The notes under the pieces: model-generated | Seen by the model: the letters and a program-made list of their open reading frames with translations, nothing else | Told to the model about the DNA's origin: nothing | The model's database searches: none | Program-made: the position numbers and the translations under genes | Part shown: one piece after another, positions 42,399-51,486 of the stretch | Position numbering within the stretch: the first letter of the stretch is position 1 | Layout: the number at the start of each line of letters is the position of its first letter | NCBI GenBank assembly: GCA_039793685.1 | Contig: JBDRAL010000037.1 | Location: forward strand, 147,721-211,720 | Source: JAAFHI01 sp039793685 | GTDB taxonomy: Bacteria; Acidobacteriota; Blastocatellia; Chloracidobacteriales; Chloracidobacteriaceae | DNA length: 64,000 bases | Direction: 5' to 3'

Positions 42399-43286
42399 CG
42401 GCAGGCAGACTTCGCGGACGACGGCCCGCAGCCAGCGATGGGCCGGGTCGGCGTCATGGCGGGGATGCCAGAGCAGGCAGCTTGGAATCTCCGGAACGGG
42501 GTAGGGCAGGCGGAAGCTGTGCAGGCCGGCGCGAAGGTTGCCGGTGAGCCGTTCGGGGACGGTGGCGATGAGGTCCGACGACCGCGCCAATTCGAGTGCC
42601 TCCGAAAAGCCGCCGACGATGACGGCAACCGTTCTTTTCAATCCAAACGGTTCGAGGGCGTCGTCCATCGGCCCGTGGTCGTGACCCCGGCGCGAAACGA
42701 GGATGTGACGTCCGGCGGTGTAGCGTTCGGGCGTCATTTCGCCCTCCGCGAGCGGATGGCCCGGACGGACGACGCCGATGAAGCAGTCGCGAAAAAGGTT
42801 CTGCGCCAGGATTTCCGGACCCATGGCCGGGCTGACGATGCCCATTTCCAGATCGACCCGTCCGTCGCGCAGCAGTACGCTTTCCTTGTCCGGCTTGGGG
42901 ACAAAGCACAGCCGCACGCCGGGTGCTTCCTCGGCGAGGCGCGCGATGAGTTCCGGTCCGAAGTTTTCGACGAAGCCCTCGCGGGTTCGCAGGGTGAAGG
43001 TCCGGACGAGTGTTTTCAGATCGAGTTGTTCTGCCGGACGCAGAACGTCCTCGACTTCCTGAACGAGCCGGCCGACCCGTTCGCGGAGTTCGAGTGCGCG
43101 CGGCGTGGGAACGAGCTGGCGTCCGGCCCGGACCAGCAGGGGATCGCCGGTCGTTTCGCGCAGGCGGGCCAGCGCCCGGCTCATGGCGGACGGACTGAGC
43201 CGCAGCCGTTTGGCGGCGCGGGCGACGCTGCCCTCCGCGAGAAGCACTTCGAGCGTGATCAGCAGGTTGAAATCGGGACGCGACAT
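42387..43286 (-). CDS. LysR-family transcriptional regulator
   Basis: 299 residues. The N-terminal winged helix-turn-helix is clear (LLITLEVLLAEGSVARAAKR, LSPSAMSRALARLRE, GDPLLVRAGRQLVPTPRA), then the periplasmic-binding-protein-like effector domain (about 95-299, FVENFGPELIARLAEEAPG). It belongs to the NodD/LinR/PcpR-like branch by its helix-turn-helix wording. The gene is convergent with the MFS exporter and diverges from the histidine kinase gene 62 bp away, so it may regulate either neighbour. Confidence 0.93.
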   Translation of the reverse strand: MSRPDFNLLITLEVLLAEGSVARAAKRLRLSPSAMSRALARLRETTGDPLLVRAGRQLVPTPRALELRERVGRLVQEVEDVLRPAEQLDLKTLVRTFTLRTREGFVENFGPELIARLAEEAPGVRLCFVPKPDKESVLLRDGRVDLEMGIVSPAMGPEILAQNLFRDCFIGVVRPGHPLAEGEMTPERYTAGRHILVSRRGHDHGPMDDALEPFGLKRTVAVIVGGFSEALELARSSDLIATVPERLTGNLRAGLHSFRLPYPVPEIPSCLLWHPRHDADPAHRWLRAVVREVCLPSPR

Positions 43287-43348
43287 GCGGCGACCATAGC
43301 ACAGCCCGAATCGGTCGCGGTTTCCCGAATGGGACAGGGGAAATTCAA

Positions 43349-44476
43349 GTGAAAATCGTCAACCGTCTGCGACCGTGGATGCTCGTTTCCGTCGCGTGGG
43401 TGTTTCCGGCGATGTTTGCGGGCATCAACCGCGTGGCGCAGGCCCGGCTGTACGGTCAGGGGCCGGTTTCGGCGCGTGAACTCGTGTGGGAAGTCGGCGA
43501 CTGGATGCTCTACGGCTTTTTGACGCCGGGCGTATTTGCACTTTCTTCCCGCCTTCCAATGACGCGCGGAAAGCTGATTCCGCGCGGCGCACTTCATCTG
43601 GTCATGGCGCTGCTGTTCTGTGTCGTTTGGGCGACCGGGGGGAAACTGCTCGACGCGGGACTGGCATTGATCGTAGGTGTCGATCCGGTGGCGACCAATC
43701 CCGGGCGGCGGGTGTTGCTGGACTGGGTGAGCTGGGTGTTCATCACGCTGCCCTTCGGCGTGGCCGTCTATTTCTGCATGGTCGGAATCGAGCATGCCGG
43801 TCGCTATCTGCTGGAAGCGCGGGAACGCGAGGCGCAGGTCGCGCGGCTGTCGGAACAACTCGCCGGGGCGCGGTTCGCCGCGCTCCAGTCGCGGATGAAT
43901 CCGCATTTTCTGTTCAATACGCTGAATACCATCGTGGTCCTGATGCGCGACGATGACCGACCGGCGGCGGTGCGCATCGTCGAGCGGCTCGGCGACGTGT
44001 TGCGGACGACGCTCTACAGCCACCGGTCGCAGGAAGTGACGCTTGAAGCTGAACTGAAGCTGGTCCGGCAGTACGTCGCCATCGAGGAAGCCCGCTTTTC
44101 GGATCGCCTGCGGGCCGAATTCAACGTGGATAATTCGCTGCTTTCCGCGGCGGTGCCCGGTTTCGCGCTCCAGCATCTGGTCGAGAACGCAATCCGGCAC
44201 GGTATCGCGAAACGGCTGGAGGCGGGGGCGCTGACGATTTCCGCCCGGCGAACGGGTGATGTACTGGAACTGTCCGTGACGGATGACGGTCCAGGGTTCG
44301 TTGAAACCCATTTCCCGGAAGGACATGGCCTTGAAAACACGCGGGAACGGCTGGCCGCGTTGTACGGCGGGAAGGCTTCGCTCGTCGTGGCCTCGAAAAA
44401 GGAAGGCGGAACGGTTGCGACCCTGAGCCTTCCCTATCGGGAAATCGCCGAGGAGCAGACGAATGAATCGGAATGA
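43349..44476 (+). CDS. LytS/YpdA-type membrane sensor histidine kinase
   Basis: 375 residues, GTG start at 43349 with AGGGG upstream. Four membrane helices (about 10-30, 45-65, 75-100 and 120-150), a short coiled linker, then the His_kinase domain (PF06580-type): the phospho-His in MNPHFLFNTLNTIVVLM and the ATP-binding part with LVENAIRHGI, DDGPGFVE and GHGLENTRERLAALYG. It signals to the LytTR regulator whose start overlaps its 3' end by 14 bp. The sensed stimulus is unknown; there is no extracellular domain of size. Confidence 0.94.
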   Translation: MKIVNRLRPWMLVSVAWVFPAMFAGINRVAQARLYGQGPVSARELVWEVGDWMLYGFLTPGVFALSSRLPMTRGKLIPRGALHLVMALLFCVVWATGGKLLDAGLALIVGVDPVATNPGRRVLLDWVSWVFITLPFGVAVYFCMVGIEHAGRYLLEAREREAQVARLSEQLAGARFAALQSRMNPHFLFNTLNTIVVLMRDDDRPAAVRIVERLGDVLRTTLYSHRSQEVTLEAELKLVRQYVAIEEARFSDRLRAEFNVDNSLLSAAVPGFALQHLVENAIRHGIAKRLEAGALTISARRTGDVLELSVTDDGPGFVETHFPEGHGLENTRERLAALYGGKASLVVASKKEGGTVATLSLPYREIAEEQTNESE

Positions 44477-45194
44477 ATGGAAAGTACTGATCGTAGACGA
44501 CGAACCGGCGGCGCGACGCGGGGTGCGGCAACTGCTGATCGGATTTCCCGAGTTCAGGGTTGTGGGTGAATGCCGCAACGGCGCGGAGGCGCTGGCCGCG
44601 CTCGATGCGCTTGCGCCGGACGTGATTTTTCTCGATGTGCAGATGCCGGGAATGGATGGGTTCGAGGTCATCCGACAGCGCACGGTCGAACGCATGCCGG
44701 CCGTGGTGTTCCTGACTGCCTTCGATCAATACGCCATTCGAGCATTCGAGGCGGAAGCCGTGGATTACCTTGTAAAACCGTTGGTTGAGGAACGGTTTGC
44801 GGCAACCATGCGACGGCTGGCGAGACGGTTGCCCGAACGGGAACGGTCAAACGGCAACGATGTACTGCTGGTGCGTACGCCGCGCGGCGCGCTGACGGTG
44901 AACGTCCGCGACGTGGAATGGATCGAGGCCGCCGGAAATTACGCCCAGTTGTGGGTCGGACCGCGCAATTTCCTGATCCGCGAATCGTTGGGAAAGCTCG
45001 AAGAACGTTTTGGAAAAGAAGGGTTCATCCGGGCGCATCGCCGGGCACTCGTGCGGGTCGAGTGGGTACGCGAACTTGTGCGGGACGCTTCGGGCGAGTT
45101 CGTCGCGGTGCTGGCTGGCGGGGCGCGGATTCCGGTGTCGCGGCGGCGGGTGGCGGCGTTTGTACGGGCAATCAGAACACAGGTTTCGTTGTAG
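44463..45194 (+). CDS. LytTR-family response regulator
   Basis: 243 residues. Receiver domain (1-120) with acidic pocket VDDEPAARR, phospho-Asp in DVIFLDVQMPGMDGFE, and the later AVDYLVKP Lys. A LytTR DNA-binding domain follows (about 140-240: LVRTPRGALTVNVRDVEWIE, FIRAHRRALVRVEWV). GAGGAG lies just before the ATG inside the kinase gene. LytTR regulators bind paired direct repeats; none was recognised in nearby gaps. Forms a classic two-gene unit with the upstream kinase. Confidence 0.95.
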   Translation: MNRNEWKVLIVDDEPAARRGVRQLLIGFPEFRVVGECRNGAEALAALDALAPDVIFLDVQMPGMDGFEVIRQRTVERMPAVVFLTAFDQYAIRAFEAEAVDYLVKPLVEERFAATMRRLARRLPERERSNGNDVLLVRTPRGALTVNVRDVEWIEAAGNYAQLWVGPRNFLIRESLGKLEERFGKEGFIRAHRRALVRVEWVRELVRDASGEFVAVLAGGARIPVSRRRVAAFVRAIRTQVSL

Positions 45195-45276
45195 GACGGT
45201 TTTCGGTTGCGTGCGCCTTCACTTCCCTTATCGCTGCGGCCGCTCGGGGGAGACGGTTCATCGAATTTCTCCGTGG

Positions 45277-47895
45277 TTATTCCTTTGTGATGGTTTCGCC
45301 AGTCGGGGCGTTTTCATCCGGGTTATTCGGAGTGACCGGAATCAGGCTGCCCGGCGTCGGCAGATTTTCCTCGACCGTGCTCATCACGACCGTCTCGTCG
45401 TCATTGTTTGGGTGATGAACGGGGTGTCCGTCGTATGAAATCGCCACGGTTGCGGCGTTTTCGTCGATGTTGTTCATCGCCGGATGCCGGTCGCCGGAAA
45501 GTGCAAATCCGGGTGCGTTCATCACGCAAACATCAATGGTTTCCTGACTGCTGATGTCAGCGCCGGAGGGACCGGTGGAGGTGAATTCACCCGTGTCATG
45601 CCCCCCGTAAGCCGCGGCGATGGCCGAAAGCGACTCCCCAAGCTCTTTCGCCGTCGGGCGTTCCGTCGGTTTCTTCGCCAGCGCGCGCATAACGAGGGTT
45701 TCGACCGGGGGTGGAATGTCGCGATTGAAGTTCCGCATCGGCGGCGGCGGATCGTTGAGGTGGCTCATGATGAGCTTGATGACGTTGTTGCCGGTGGCCT
45801 GGAAGGGGACCGTTCCGCAGAGCATCTGATAGAGCATGACGCCGACGCTGTAGACATCGGATTTCCCGTCGTACGGATTGCCGTTGAGTCGTTCCGGCGC
45901 GATGTACTGCGGCGTGCCGATGACGCCGCCGGTTCGCGTGAGGGCCGCGTTTTCCTCGGTGTCCTCGGCGGTGTCGTCCTTCATGAGTTTGGCGATGCCG
46001 AAATCGACTACCTTGACGATTTCGCCTTCATCTGACCGGTGCAGAAAAACGTTATCCGGCTTGATGTCCCGATGGATGATGCCGGAGGCATGGGCCGATG
46101 ACAGCGCTTCACAAACGGAGCGGATGATCCGGGCTGTGCGTCTGAGCGAGACCTTGCCGTTTTCGCGCAGTTCCGAGTTGAGCGATGTGCCGACGAGCAG
46201 TTCCATCACGATGTAGGCGATGCCGTCGCTGGAAATTCCCGAGTCGTACACCCGGACGGCGTTCGGGTGTTGAATGCGACAGAGGGTCGTGCCTTCGCGG
46301 CGGAAGCGTTCGGCGGCGTCGGCGGAATCGTTGCCCGCCATCGGACGGAAGACCTTGACCGCGATGGGCGTCCCGTCGGCGAGGTTGGTGCCGCGAAAGA
46401 CGACGCCGAAACCGCCCGCGCCGATTTTGTCGCCGAGCTGGTATTTGCCTTCGATGACCGTGCCGGGCAGGGCGTCGGCGAGGGCGAGGAACATGCGGTC
46501 GGCCTGCCGCTGGGCGGCCTCGATTTCGGCGATTTTCTTGTCGAGTTCGCGGTTCTTGCGTTCGATCTGGGCGTTGGCGTCGGCGAGTTCCTTGTTTTTC
46601 TTCTCGGTTTCGTTGAGCGCTCCGGCAAGTTCGACGCCGCGGAGCCGCAGGATTTCGGCGTCTTTTTCCTTGACGGTGGCTTCCGCTTCGGCGGATTCCT
46701 TTTCCTTTTGAAGGGCGTTGATGCGGTCGGCGAGGCCGAGCGAGAGCAGGACGACTTCAAGCGCGGAACCGAGCGCCATGCCGTGTCGGGTCAGAAAGGT
46801 ACTCGGCAGCGTTCCGCCCGCGTGAAGGGCGAAAATGGTTGTGCCGATGAACAGCATCGACATGGCCAGCAGGTAGAACTTGGCGGGACGATACCCGGTG
46901 AAGAAGGAAATGACCCCGACGGTGACGCACATCGTTCCGCCGCCGAGAATCAGAAAACCGGTCACCGGGGGCGAGATGGTTTCCGGGAGCGTCAGACCGG
47001 CGATCATGTTGAGGATTCCGCAGACGCATCCCACGTTGAGGGCGAAATTGCAGCGAGGGAGACGTTCGGCGGTCGAAAGAAAGAGTTTCGTGAACAGCGC
47101 CAGCCAGAGCGAGGTGAATCCCGCGAGGAACGGCAGGGCGTGGTTGTTCCACCAGACGGAATTCGGCCAGAGGTATTCGAACGACAATCCGTCGAGGGAA
47201 AAGACCGACAGCCCGAAGCCGAAAATATACAGAACGTAAACACCGTAGCTCCGTTCGCGCGTCGCCAGAAAGATGAACAGGTTGTAGGCGATCATCACGA
47301 GGAGAATGCCGTAGTACACCCCGAGGACCATCTGGCTGTTGTGATCGCTGGCCTGAAACCGGTCGAACGTCAGCAGGGTCGCGGGCAGTTGCGCGGTCCC
47401 GGTGGTGACGAGCCGGATGTAGTAGGTCGTTTCGCCGCGCGGAGGAACCGTCACCTGAAAGACGAGGTTGCGATTGGCGATGGCCCGTTGGGTAAAGGGA
47501 AATCCGTCGCCGTTGCGCTGGATGCTGAAGCCGCCGCCGGGCGTTTCGGCGGGCGCGTAGAGTTCGACGTTGTCGAGCGCGGGGTAGGCGATGTTGAGCA
47601 TCCAGTCGGTGGGGCGCACGCCCGCGGACCGGATGGTCAGGCGAAACCAGTAGGCCGATGGTGAATAGCCGAAATTCGGCGTCGCGCTGTTGACCGGTTT
47701 GAACCTGTCGGCAAAGCCCGGCGCGCTGATGTCGTCGATGGCGAGTTTGCGGTCGCGATCCTCGAAAACGGCCAGATGCGGACCGAGCGCATATTCGTGG
47801 CGCCCGTCATCGAGCGGGACGGGCGTTTGGGCCGTCGCTGTCTGAAACAGTCCGGCGGCGAGCAGGCAAAGCGCGATGAAAAGGATTCGGCGCAT
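45277..47895 (-). CDS. 7TMR-DISM membrane receptor with C-terminal Ser/Thr protein kinase (copy A)
   Basis: 872 residues from ATG 47895. In order: signal peptide (MRRILFIALCLLAAGLFQTA), 7TMR-DISM extracellular domain (about 30-190, YSPSAYWFRLTIRSAG), seven membrane helices (about 200-400), a coiled coil (about 405-495) and a Ser/Thr kinase (about 500-760). The kinase has GAGGFGVVF, AVKVF, the catalytic loop HRDIKPDN, DFGIAKL and GTPQYIAPERL, so it should be active. The C-terminal tail is disordered. DISM receptors usually feed histidine kinases or cyclases; coupling to a Hanks-type kinase is rare. A close paralogue lies next upstream (48052-50625). Confidence 0.93.
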   Translation of the reverse strand: MRRILFIALCLLAAGLFQTATAQTPVPLDDGRHEYALGPHLAVFEDRDRKLAIDDISAPGFADRFKPVNSATPNFGYSPSAYWFRLTIRSAGVRPTDWMLNIAYPALDNVELYAPAETPGGGFSIQRNGDGFPFTQRAIANRNLVFQVTVPPRGETTYYIRLVTTGTAQLPATLLTFDRFQASDHNSQMVLGVYYGILLVMIAYNLFIFLATRERSYGVYVLYIFGFGLSVFSLDGLSFEYLWPNSVWWNNHALPFLAGFTSLWLALFTKLFLSTAERLPRCNFALNVGCVCGILNMIAGLTLPETISPPVTGFLILGGGTMCVTVGVISFFTGYRPAKFYLLAMSMLFIGTTIFALHAGGTLPSTFLTRHGMALGSALEVVLLSLGLADRINALQKEKESAEAEATVKEKDAEILRLRGVELAGALNETEKKNKELADANAQIERKNRELDKKIAEIEAAQRQADRMFLALADALPGTVIEGKYQLGDKIGAGGFGVVFRGTNLADGTPIAVKVFRPMAGNDSADAAERFRREGTTLCRIQHPNAVRVYDSGISSDGIAYIVMELLVGTSLNSELRENGKVSLRRTARIIRSVCEALSSAHASGIIHRDIKPDNVFLHRSDEGEIVKVVDFGIAKLMKDDTAEDTEENAALTRTGGVIGTPQYIAPERLNGNPYDGKSDVYSVGVMLYQMLCGTVPFQATGNNVIKLIMSHLNDPPPPMRNFNRDIPPPVETLVMRALAKKPTERPTAKELGESLSAIAAAYGGHDTGEFTSTGPSGADISSQETIDVCVMNAPGFALSGDRHPAMNNIDENAATVAISYDGHPVHHPNNDDETVVMSTVEENLPTPGSLIPVTPNNPDENAPTGETITKE

Positions 47896-47927
47896 CGTCT
47901 GATGGTGAACGGGGAGGCGGATGTGCT

Positions 47928-47977
47928 GGATTCTAAAGCGAAGGTTCAGGATGCGTGAAATCCTGTTGATTTGCAAT
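47928..47977 (-). promoter_or_regulatory. 50-bp upstream box shared by both 7TMR kinase genes (copy A)
   Basis: Lies 33 bp upstream of the start of copy A. It matches 50662-50711 along its full 50 bp without a gap. The best-kept parts, on the plus strand, are GAAATCCTGTT and TTGCAAT at one end and GGATT at the other. Being non-coding in both places, it is probably a common promoter or regulator site retained after duplication. Confidence 0.55.
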
Positions 47978-48051
47978 GTGGATGTGGGTGGATGAGGTTC
48001 TCTCCCGTTCAGCCGAACATTCACCGGCAGGGAGGAAGAACACGCGGTCCG

Positions 48052-50625
48052 TTACCGGGGTTCGTCGGGGTGCGGCGATCCGGAGTTGGTGACGACTTCA
48101 TCCGACAGCGACACGAGGATGGTCGGACCTTCATCGTCGGGGTGTGTGGCCGGGTGGGGAGGAATTGAGGAGCCGGGATTGACCGAGATGGTGGGGGCGT
48201 GTTCATCAACGGAAGGAAGAGAGAAGGCGCCGTTCATTTGTATCGGCCGCCCCATGGTCTCAACTTCGAAGGAGTCCGGGTGAATAAGGGCGGCCCCCGG
48301 GATGTTGCGGGTATCGCTCTCCTCGGGATCGCCAAAAACTTCCGCGGCATTCGCAAACGTTTCTCCGAGGTCGCGGATTTTGGGGCGTTCGGCGGGATTT
48401 TTGGCGAGCGCGCCAAGCACGATGGCTTCGACCGCCGGGGGAATCGACGGGTTGAGCTGCCGCATCGGCGGGGGCGGGTCGTTCAGGTGACTCATGACGA
48501 GCCGGATGAGGTTGTTGCTCGACACATGAAAGGGAACCTGTCCGCACAGCATCTGGTACAGCATGACGCCGACGCTGTAGACATCCGATTGTCCGTTGTA
48601 GGTATTGCCGCAGAGTCGTTCCGGGGCAATGTACTGCGGCGTGCCGATGACACCTCCGGTCTTGGTCAGCGCCTCGTAGCCGTCCTTGGTTTCACCGGTA
48701 TCATCCTTGATCAGCTTGGCAATGCCGAAATCGACCACCTTGACGACTTCGCCGAAGTCGCCGTGATGAAGAAAGACGTTGTCGGGCTTGATGTCGCGGT
48801 GGATGATCCCGGCGGCATGCGCCGCCGCCAGCGCCTCGCATACGGGACGGAGAATCTCGGCCGCCCGTTTCAGCGACAACCGTCCCGACTGATGCAGTTC
48901 GTCGCTGAGCGACGTACCGACCAGCAGTTCCATCACGATGTAGGCAATGCCTTCGCTTGAAATCCCGGAATCGAAGACCTGCACGGCGTTCGGGTGATGG
49001 ACCCGGCACAACGTCAGCCCTTCGCGACGAAAGCGCTCCGCCGCTTCGGCGGAATCGTTTCCGGCGATGGGGCGAAAGACCTTCACCGCAATCGGCGTGC
49101 CTTCAATGACGTTCCTGCCCCGAAAAACCACGCCGAACCCGCCCGCGCCGATTTTGTCGCCGAGCAGGTATTTCCCTTCGATGACGGTTCCCGGAAGCGC
49201 GTCGGCGAGGGCGAGAAACATGCGGTCGGCCTGTCGCTGGGCCGTCTCGATTTCGATGATTTTCTTGTCGAGTTCGAGGTTCTTGCGTTCGATTTCGGCG
49301 TTGGCCCGTGCCAGTTCCTGATTCTTCCGCTCGGTTTCGTTGAGCGCGCCGGCCAGTTCGACGCCGCGGATGCGAAGGATTTCGGCGTCCTTCTCCTTCA
49401 GTTTGGCTTCCGCCAGCGCGGAGTTCTTTTCCCGGCGCAGGGCGTTGATGCGGTCCGCCAGACCGAGCGACAGCAGGACGACCTCGAACGTCGAGCCGAT
49501 GGCCAGTCCGTGCCGTGTCAGGGACATGCTGGGAATCGTTCCTCCGGCCTGAAGGGCGAACACGGTCGTCCCCACAAACAGCGCGGTCATCGCCAGCAAA
49601 AAGAAACGCGCCGGACGGAATCCGCTCATCAGCGAGATGATTCCGATGGTGACGGCCAGAAGGCTTCCGAACAGAATCAGAAGGCCGGTCAACCGGGATG
49701 CAATCATTTCGGGAAGAAACAGTGTGCCGCCCATATTGGCAACGCCCCAGACTGCCCCGATGGACAGAAGGACGTTTGTTCGCGGATTTCTGTCGGCCGT
49801 TGAAAGAAACGATTTCACGAACAGGGCCAGCGAGAGCGCCGTGGCCCCGGTCACGAAGGGCATGACCCGATTGGCCCACCACACGGAATTCGGCCAGAAA
49901 AACTGAAACGCCAGTCCGTCGAGCGAGAAGACTCCAAGCCCGAATGAAAGGATATACAGCACATAAAACAGATAGCTGCGGTCCTGCGTCACGAGGAAAA
50001 TGAACAGGTTGTAGGCCGCCATCACGAGCAGGATGCCGTAATACAGACCGAGCAGGAACTGACTGGTGTAGTCATTGCTTTGAAACTGGTCCGCCGTCAG
50101 CAGTGTCGCCGGAAGCTGGGCGGTCCCGGTGGTGACCATTCGGATGTAGTAGGTGTTTTGCGACTTCGGCGGGACGACGATCCGGAACACATGGTTGCGG
50201 TGCTTCACCTCCCGCTGTTGAAAGGGCATCGCGTCGCCGCTGCGCTGGACGCTGAACGACGGCCCCGCCGGGCCGGTCACCGGGGAATAGAATTCGACGT
50301 TGTCCAGAGCCGGGTAGGCGATATCGAGAACCCAGTCCCGTGGCTGTGTCAGGTTTGAACTGATGGTGAAACGAAACCAGAACGCTGATTGGGAATATCC
50401 GAAACTCGGCGTGGCGCCCTTGACCGGTTTGAAACGGTCGGCGAATTCCGGCGCGGCGACCTTGTCGAAAGTCAGATTCCGGTCCGGGTCCTCAAGGACA
50501 GCCAGATGCGGACCAAGCGGGTATTCCTGACGACCTTCGTCAATCGGGACGGAGGTTTGCGCCGCAACCGTCTGGAACAGTCCGGCGGCGAGCAGGCAAA
50601 GCGCGATGAAAAGGATTCGACGCAT
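48052..50625 (-). CDS. 7TMR-DISM membrane receptor with C-terminal Ser/Thr protein kinase (copy B)
   Basis: 857 residues, same architecture as copy A: signal peptide, DISM extracellular domain, seven helices, coiled coil, kinase (GAGGFGVVF, HRDIKPDN, DFGIAKL, GTPQYIAPERL). Kinase and transmembrane parts are closely similar to copy A; the extracellular domain and the C-terminal tail differ more, so the ligand or substrate specificity may differ. All key kinase residues are kept. Genes lie 156 bp apart on the same strand. It probably phosphorylates Ser/Thr of unidentified targets in response to a signal outside the membrane. Confidence 0.93.
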   Translation of the reverse strand: MRRILFIALCLLAAGLFQTVAAQTSVPIDEGRQEYPLGPHLAVLEDPDRNLTFDKVAAPEFADRFKPVKGATPSFGYSQSAFWFRFTISSNLTQPRDWVLDIAYPALDNVEFYSPVTGPAGPSFSVQRSGDAMPFQQREVKHRNHVFRIVVPPKSQNTYYIRMVTTGTAQLPATLLTADQFQSNDYTSQFLLGLYYGILLVMAAYNLFIFLVTQDRSYLFYVLYILSFGLGVFSLDGLAFQFFWPNSVWWANRVMPFVTGATALSLALFVKSFLSTADRNPRTNVLLSIGAVWGVANMGGTLFLPEMIASRLTGLLILFGSLLAVTIGIISLMSGFRPARFFLLAMTALFVGTTVFALQAGGTIPSMSLTRHGLAIGSTFEVVLLSLGLADRINALRREKNSALAEAKLKEKDAEILRIRGVELAGALNETERKNQELARANAEIERKNLELDKKIIEIETAQRQADRMFLALADALPGTVIEGKYLLGDKIGAGGFGVVFRGRNVIEGTPIAVKVFRPIAGNDSAEAAERFRREGLTLCRVHHPNAVQVFDSGISSEGIAYIVMELLVGTSLSDELHQSGRLSLKRAAEILRPVCEALAAAHAAGIIHRDIKPDNVFLHHGDFGEVVKVVDFGIAKLIKDDTGETKDGYEALTKTGGVIGTPQYIAPERLCGNTYNGQSDVYSVGVMLYQMLCGQVPFHVSSNNLIRLVMSHLNDPPPPMRQLNPSIPPAVEAIVLGALAKNPAERPKIRDLGETFANAAEVFGDPEESDTRNIPGAALIHPDSFEVETMGRPIQMNGAFSLPSVDEHAPTISVNPGSSIPPHPATHPDDEGPTILVSLSDEVVTNSGSPHPDEPR

Positions 50626-50661
50626 CGTTCGACCGTGAACGCATGCCCGGACGGGGCGGCT

Positions 50662-50711
50662 GGATTGAAAAGCGATGCGCCAGAATGCGCGAAATCCTGT
50701 TTTATTGCAAT
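50662..50711 (-). promoter_or_regulatory. 50-bp upstream box shared by both 7TMR kinase genes (copy B)
   Basis: Lies 37 bp upstream of the start of copy B and aligns with 47928-47977 without gaps; the flanking DNA differs. Confidence 0.55.
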
Positions 50712-50728
50712 CGGAGGAAATGCGGGTA

Positions 50729-50763
50729 ATTGAGAATTCAGAATTGAGAATGGAGAATTTTCC
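50729..50763. repeat. Short heptamer repeat (ATTGAGA type)
   Basis: Five 7-bp units in a row: ATTGAGA, ATTCAGA, ATTGAGA, ATGGAGA and a decayed fifth. It lies in the gap between the 50875-51471 gene and kinase copy B, close to the copy B upstream box. Same style as the other heptamer blocks but a different word. Confidence 0.75.
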
Positions 50764-50874
50764 GACCCCGGATTTTGTGATCGGCGATTCATTGACCGGA
50801 TTGGAAGCCGCCGGAGGCGGGCGACATATCGTTAGCCTCGGATGAAGCGAGTCCGCGAGCGGGAATCCGGGGAA

Positions 50875-51471
50875 CTATGGAAATGTTGTTGTTCCAAGCG
50901 GAAGGGAGATGGGGTCGGTTGTCCACAGGTAGCCCATCTTGCGCCACGCGGAGAAAGCCGATGAGGCCGGGTCTTCACTTTCCGGCCAGAGCCGAACCTG
51001 AATTCGCAATGCCCGATAGCGGGTCAATTCCAGAACATCATCGTCGGTTTGGGCCGTCTTGAAAACATCGGCTTTCAGTTTGTATGTAACGGACTGGCCG
51101 GGCCTGATCGGAATCGGACTCCCGTGCCGGGAAAAGCGTTTGGTTTGTTCGTCATTTGACGTGAGGTAATTGACGCTTGGCCGTTTCGTGCTGAAATCTT
51201 CGCAGGAAGGGTAGAACCAGTGCCGGGCAATCGTGGTCGGGTTCGGCGGGAGGACGATGGTTCGATACCAGTCGTTCCAGTACATCAGGCGAAGAAATTT
51301 GGGGGACGTTTCGGAAGAACCTGCCCTTGCCGGAAGGAGATGAATGGTCAGCCGAAGCGCGCGTGCGGACGGTTCCCGCCCGGCGGCCAAAACTGATGGG
51401 GCAGCGTTCAGCCCAAGCAGCGAAAAACAGGCCGACTGTTGAAGAAATCGACGGCGCGACGCGAAACGCAT
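50875..51471 (-). CDS. Uncharacterised exported protein with Tat-like signal
   Basis: 198 residues, ATG 51471, AAAGGAG nine bases upstream. N-terminus RRRFLQQSACFSLLGLNAAP looks like a Tat signal (twin Arg, then hydrophobic stretch). The mature part has no recognised domain; features include ETSPKFLRLMYWNDWYRTIV and a Trp/Pro-rich end. It lies 15 bp downstream of the PEGA-domain gene and so is probably the third gene of the kinase operon 50875-55016. Confidence 0.65.
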   Translation of the reverse strand: MRFASRRRFLQQSACFSLLGLNAAPSVLAAGREPSARALRLTIHLLPARAGSSETSPKFLRLMYWNDWYRTIVLPPNPTTIARHWFYPSCEDFSTKRPSVNYLTSNDEQTKRFSRHGSPIPIRPGQSVTYKLKADVFKTAQTDDDVLELTRYRALRIQVRLWPESEDPASSAFSAWRKMGYLWTTDPISLPLGTTTFP

Positions 51472-51486
51472 TTCATCAAACTCCTT

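Noticed and set aside
41141..42547. 468-residue plus-strand open frame in another phase of the MFS gene
   Set aside because: Arg/Gly-rich frame-shadow; the MFS frame carries the transporter motifs and ribosome-binding site.
43259..44695. 478-residue minus-strand open frame
   Set aside because: Shadow of the sensor kinase gene, overlapping two confident genes.
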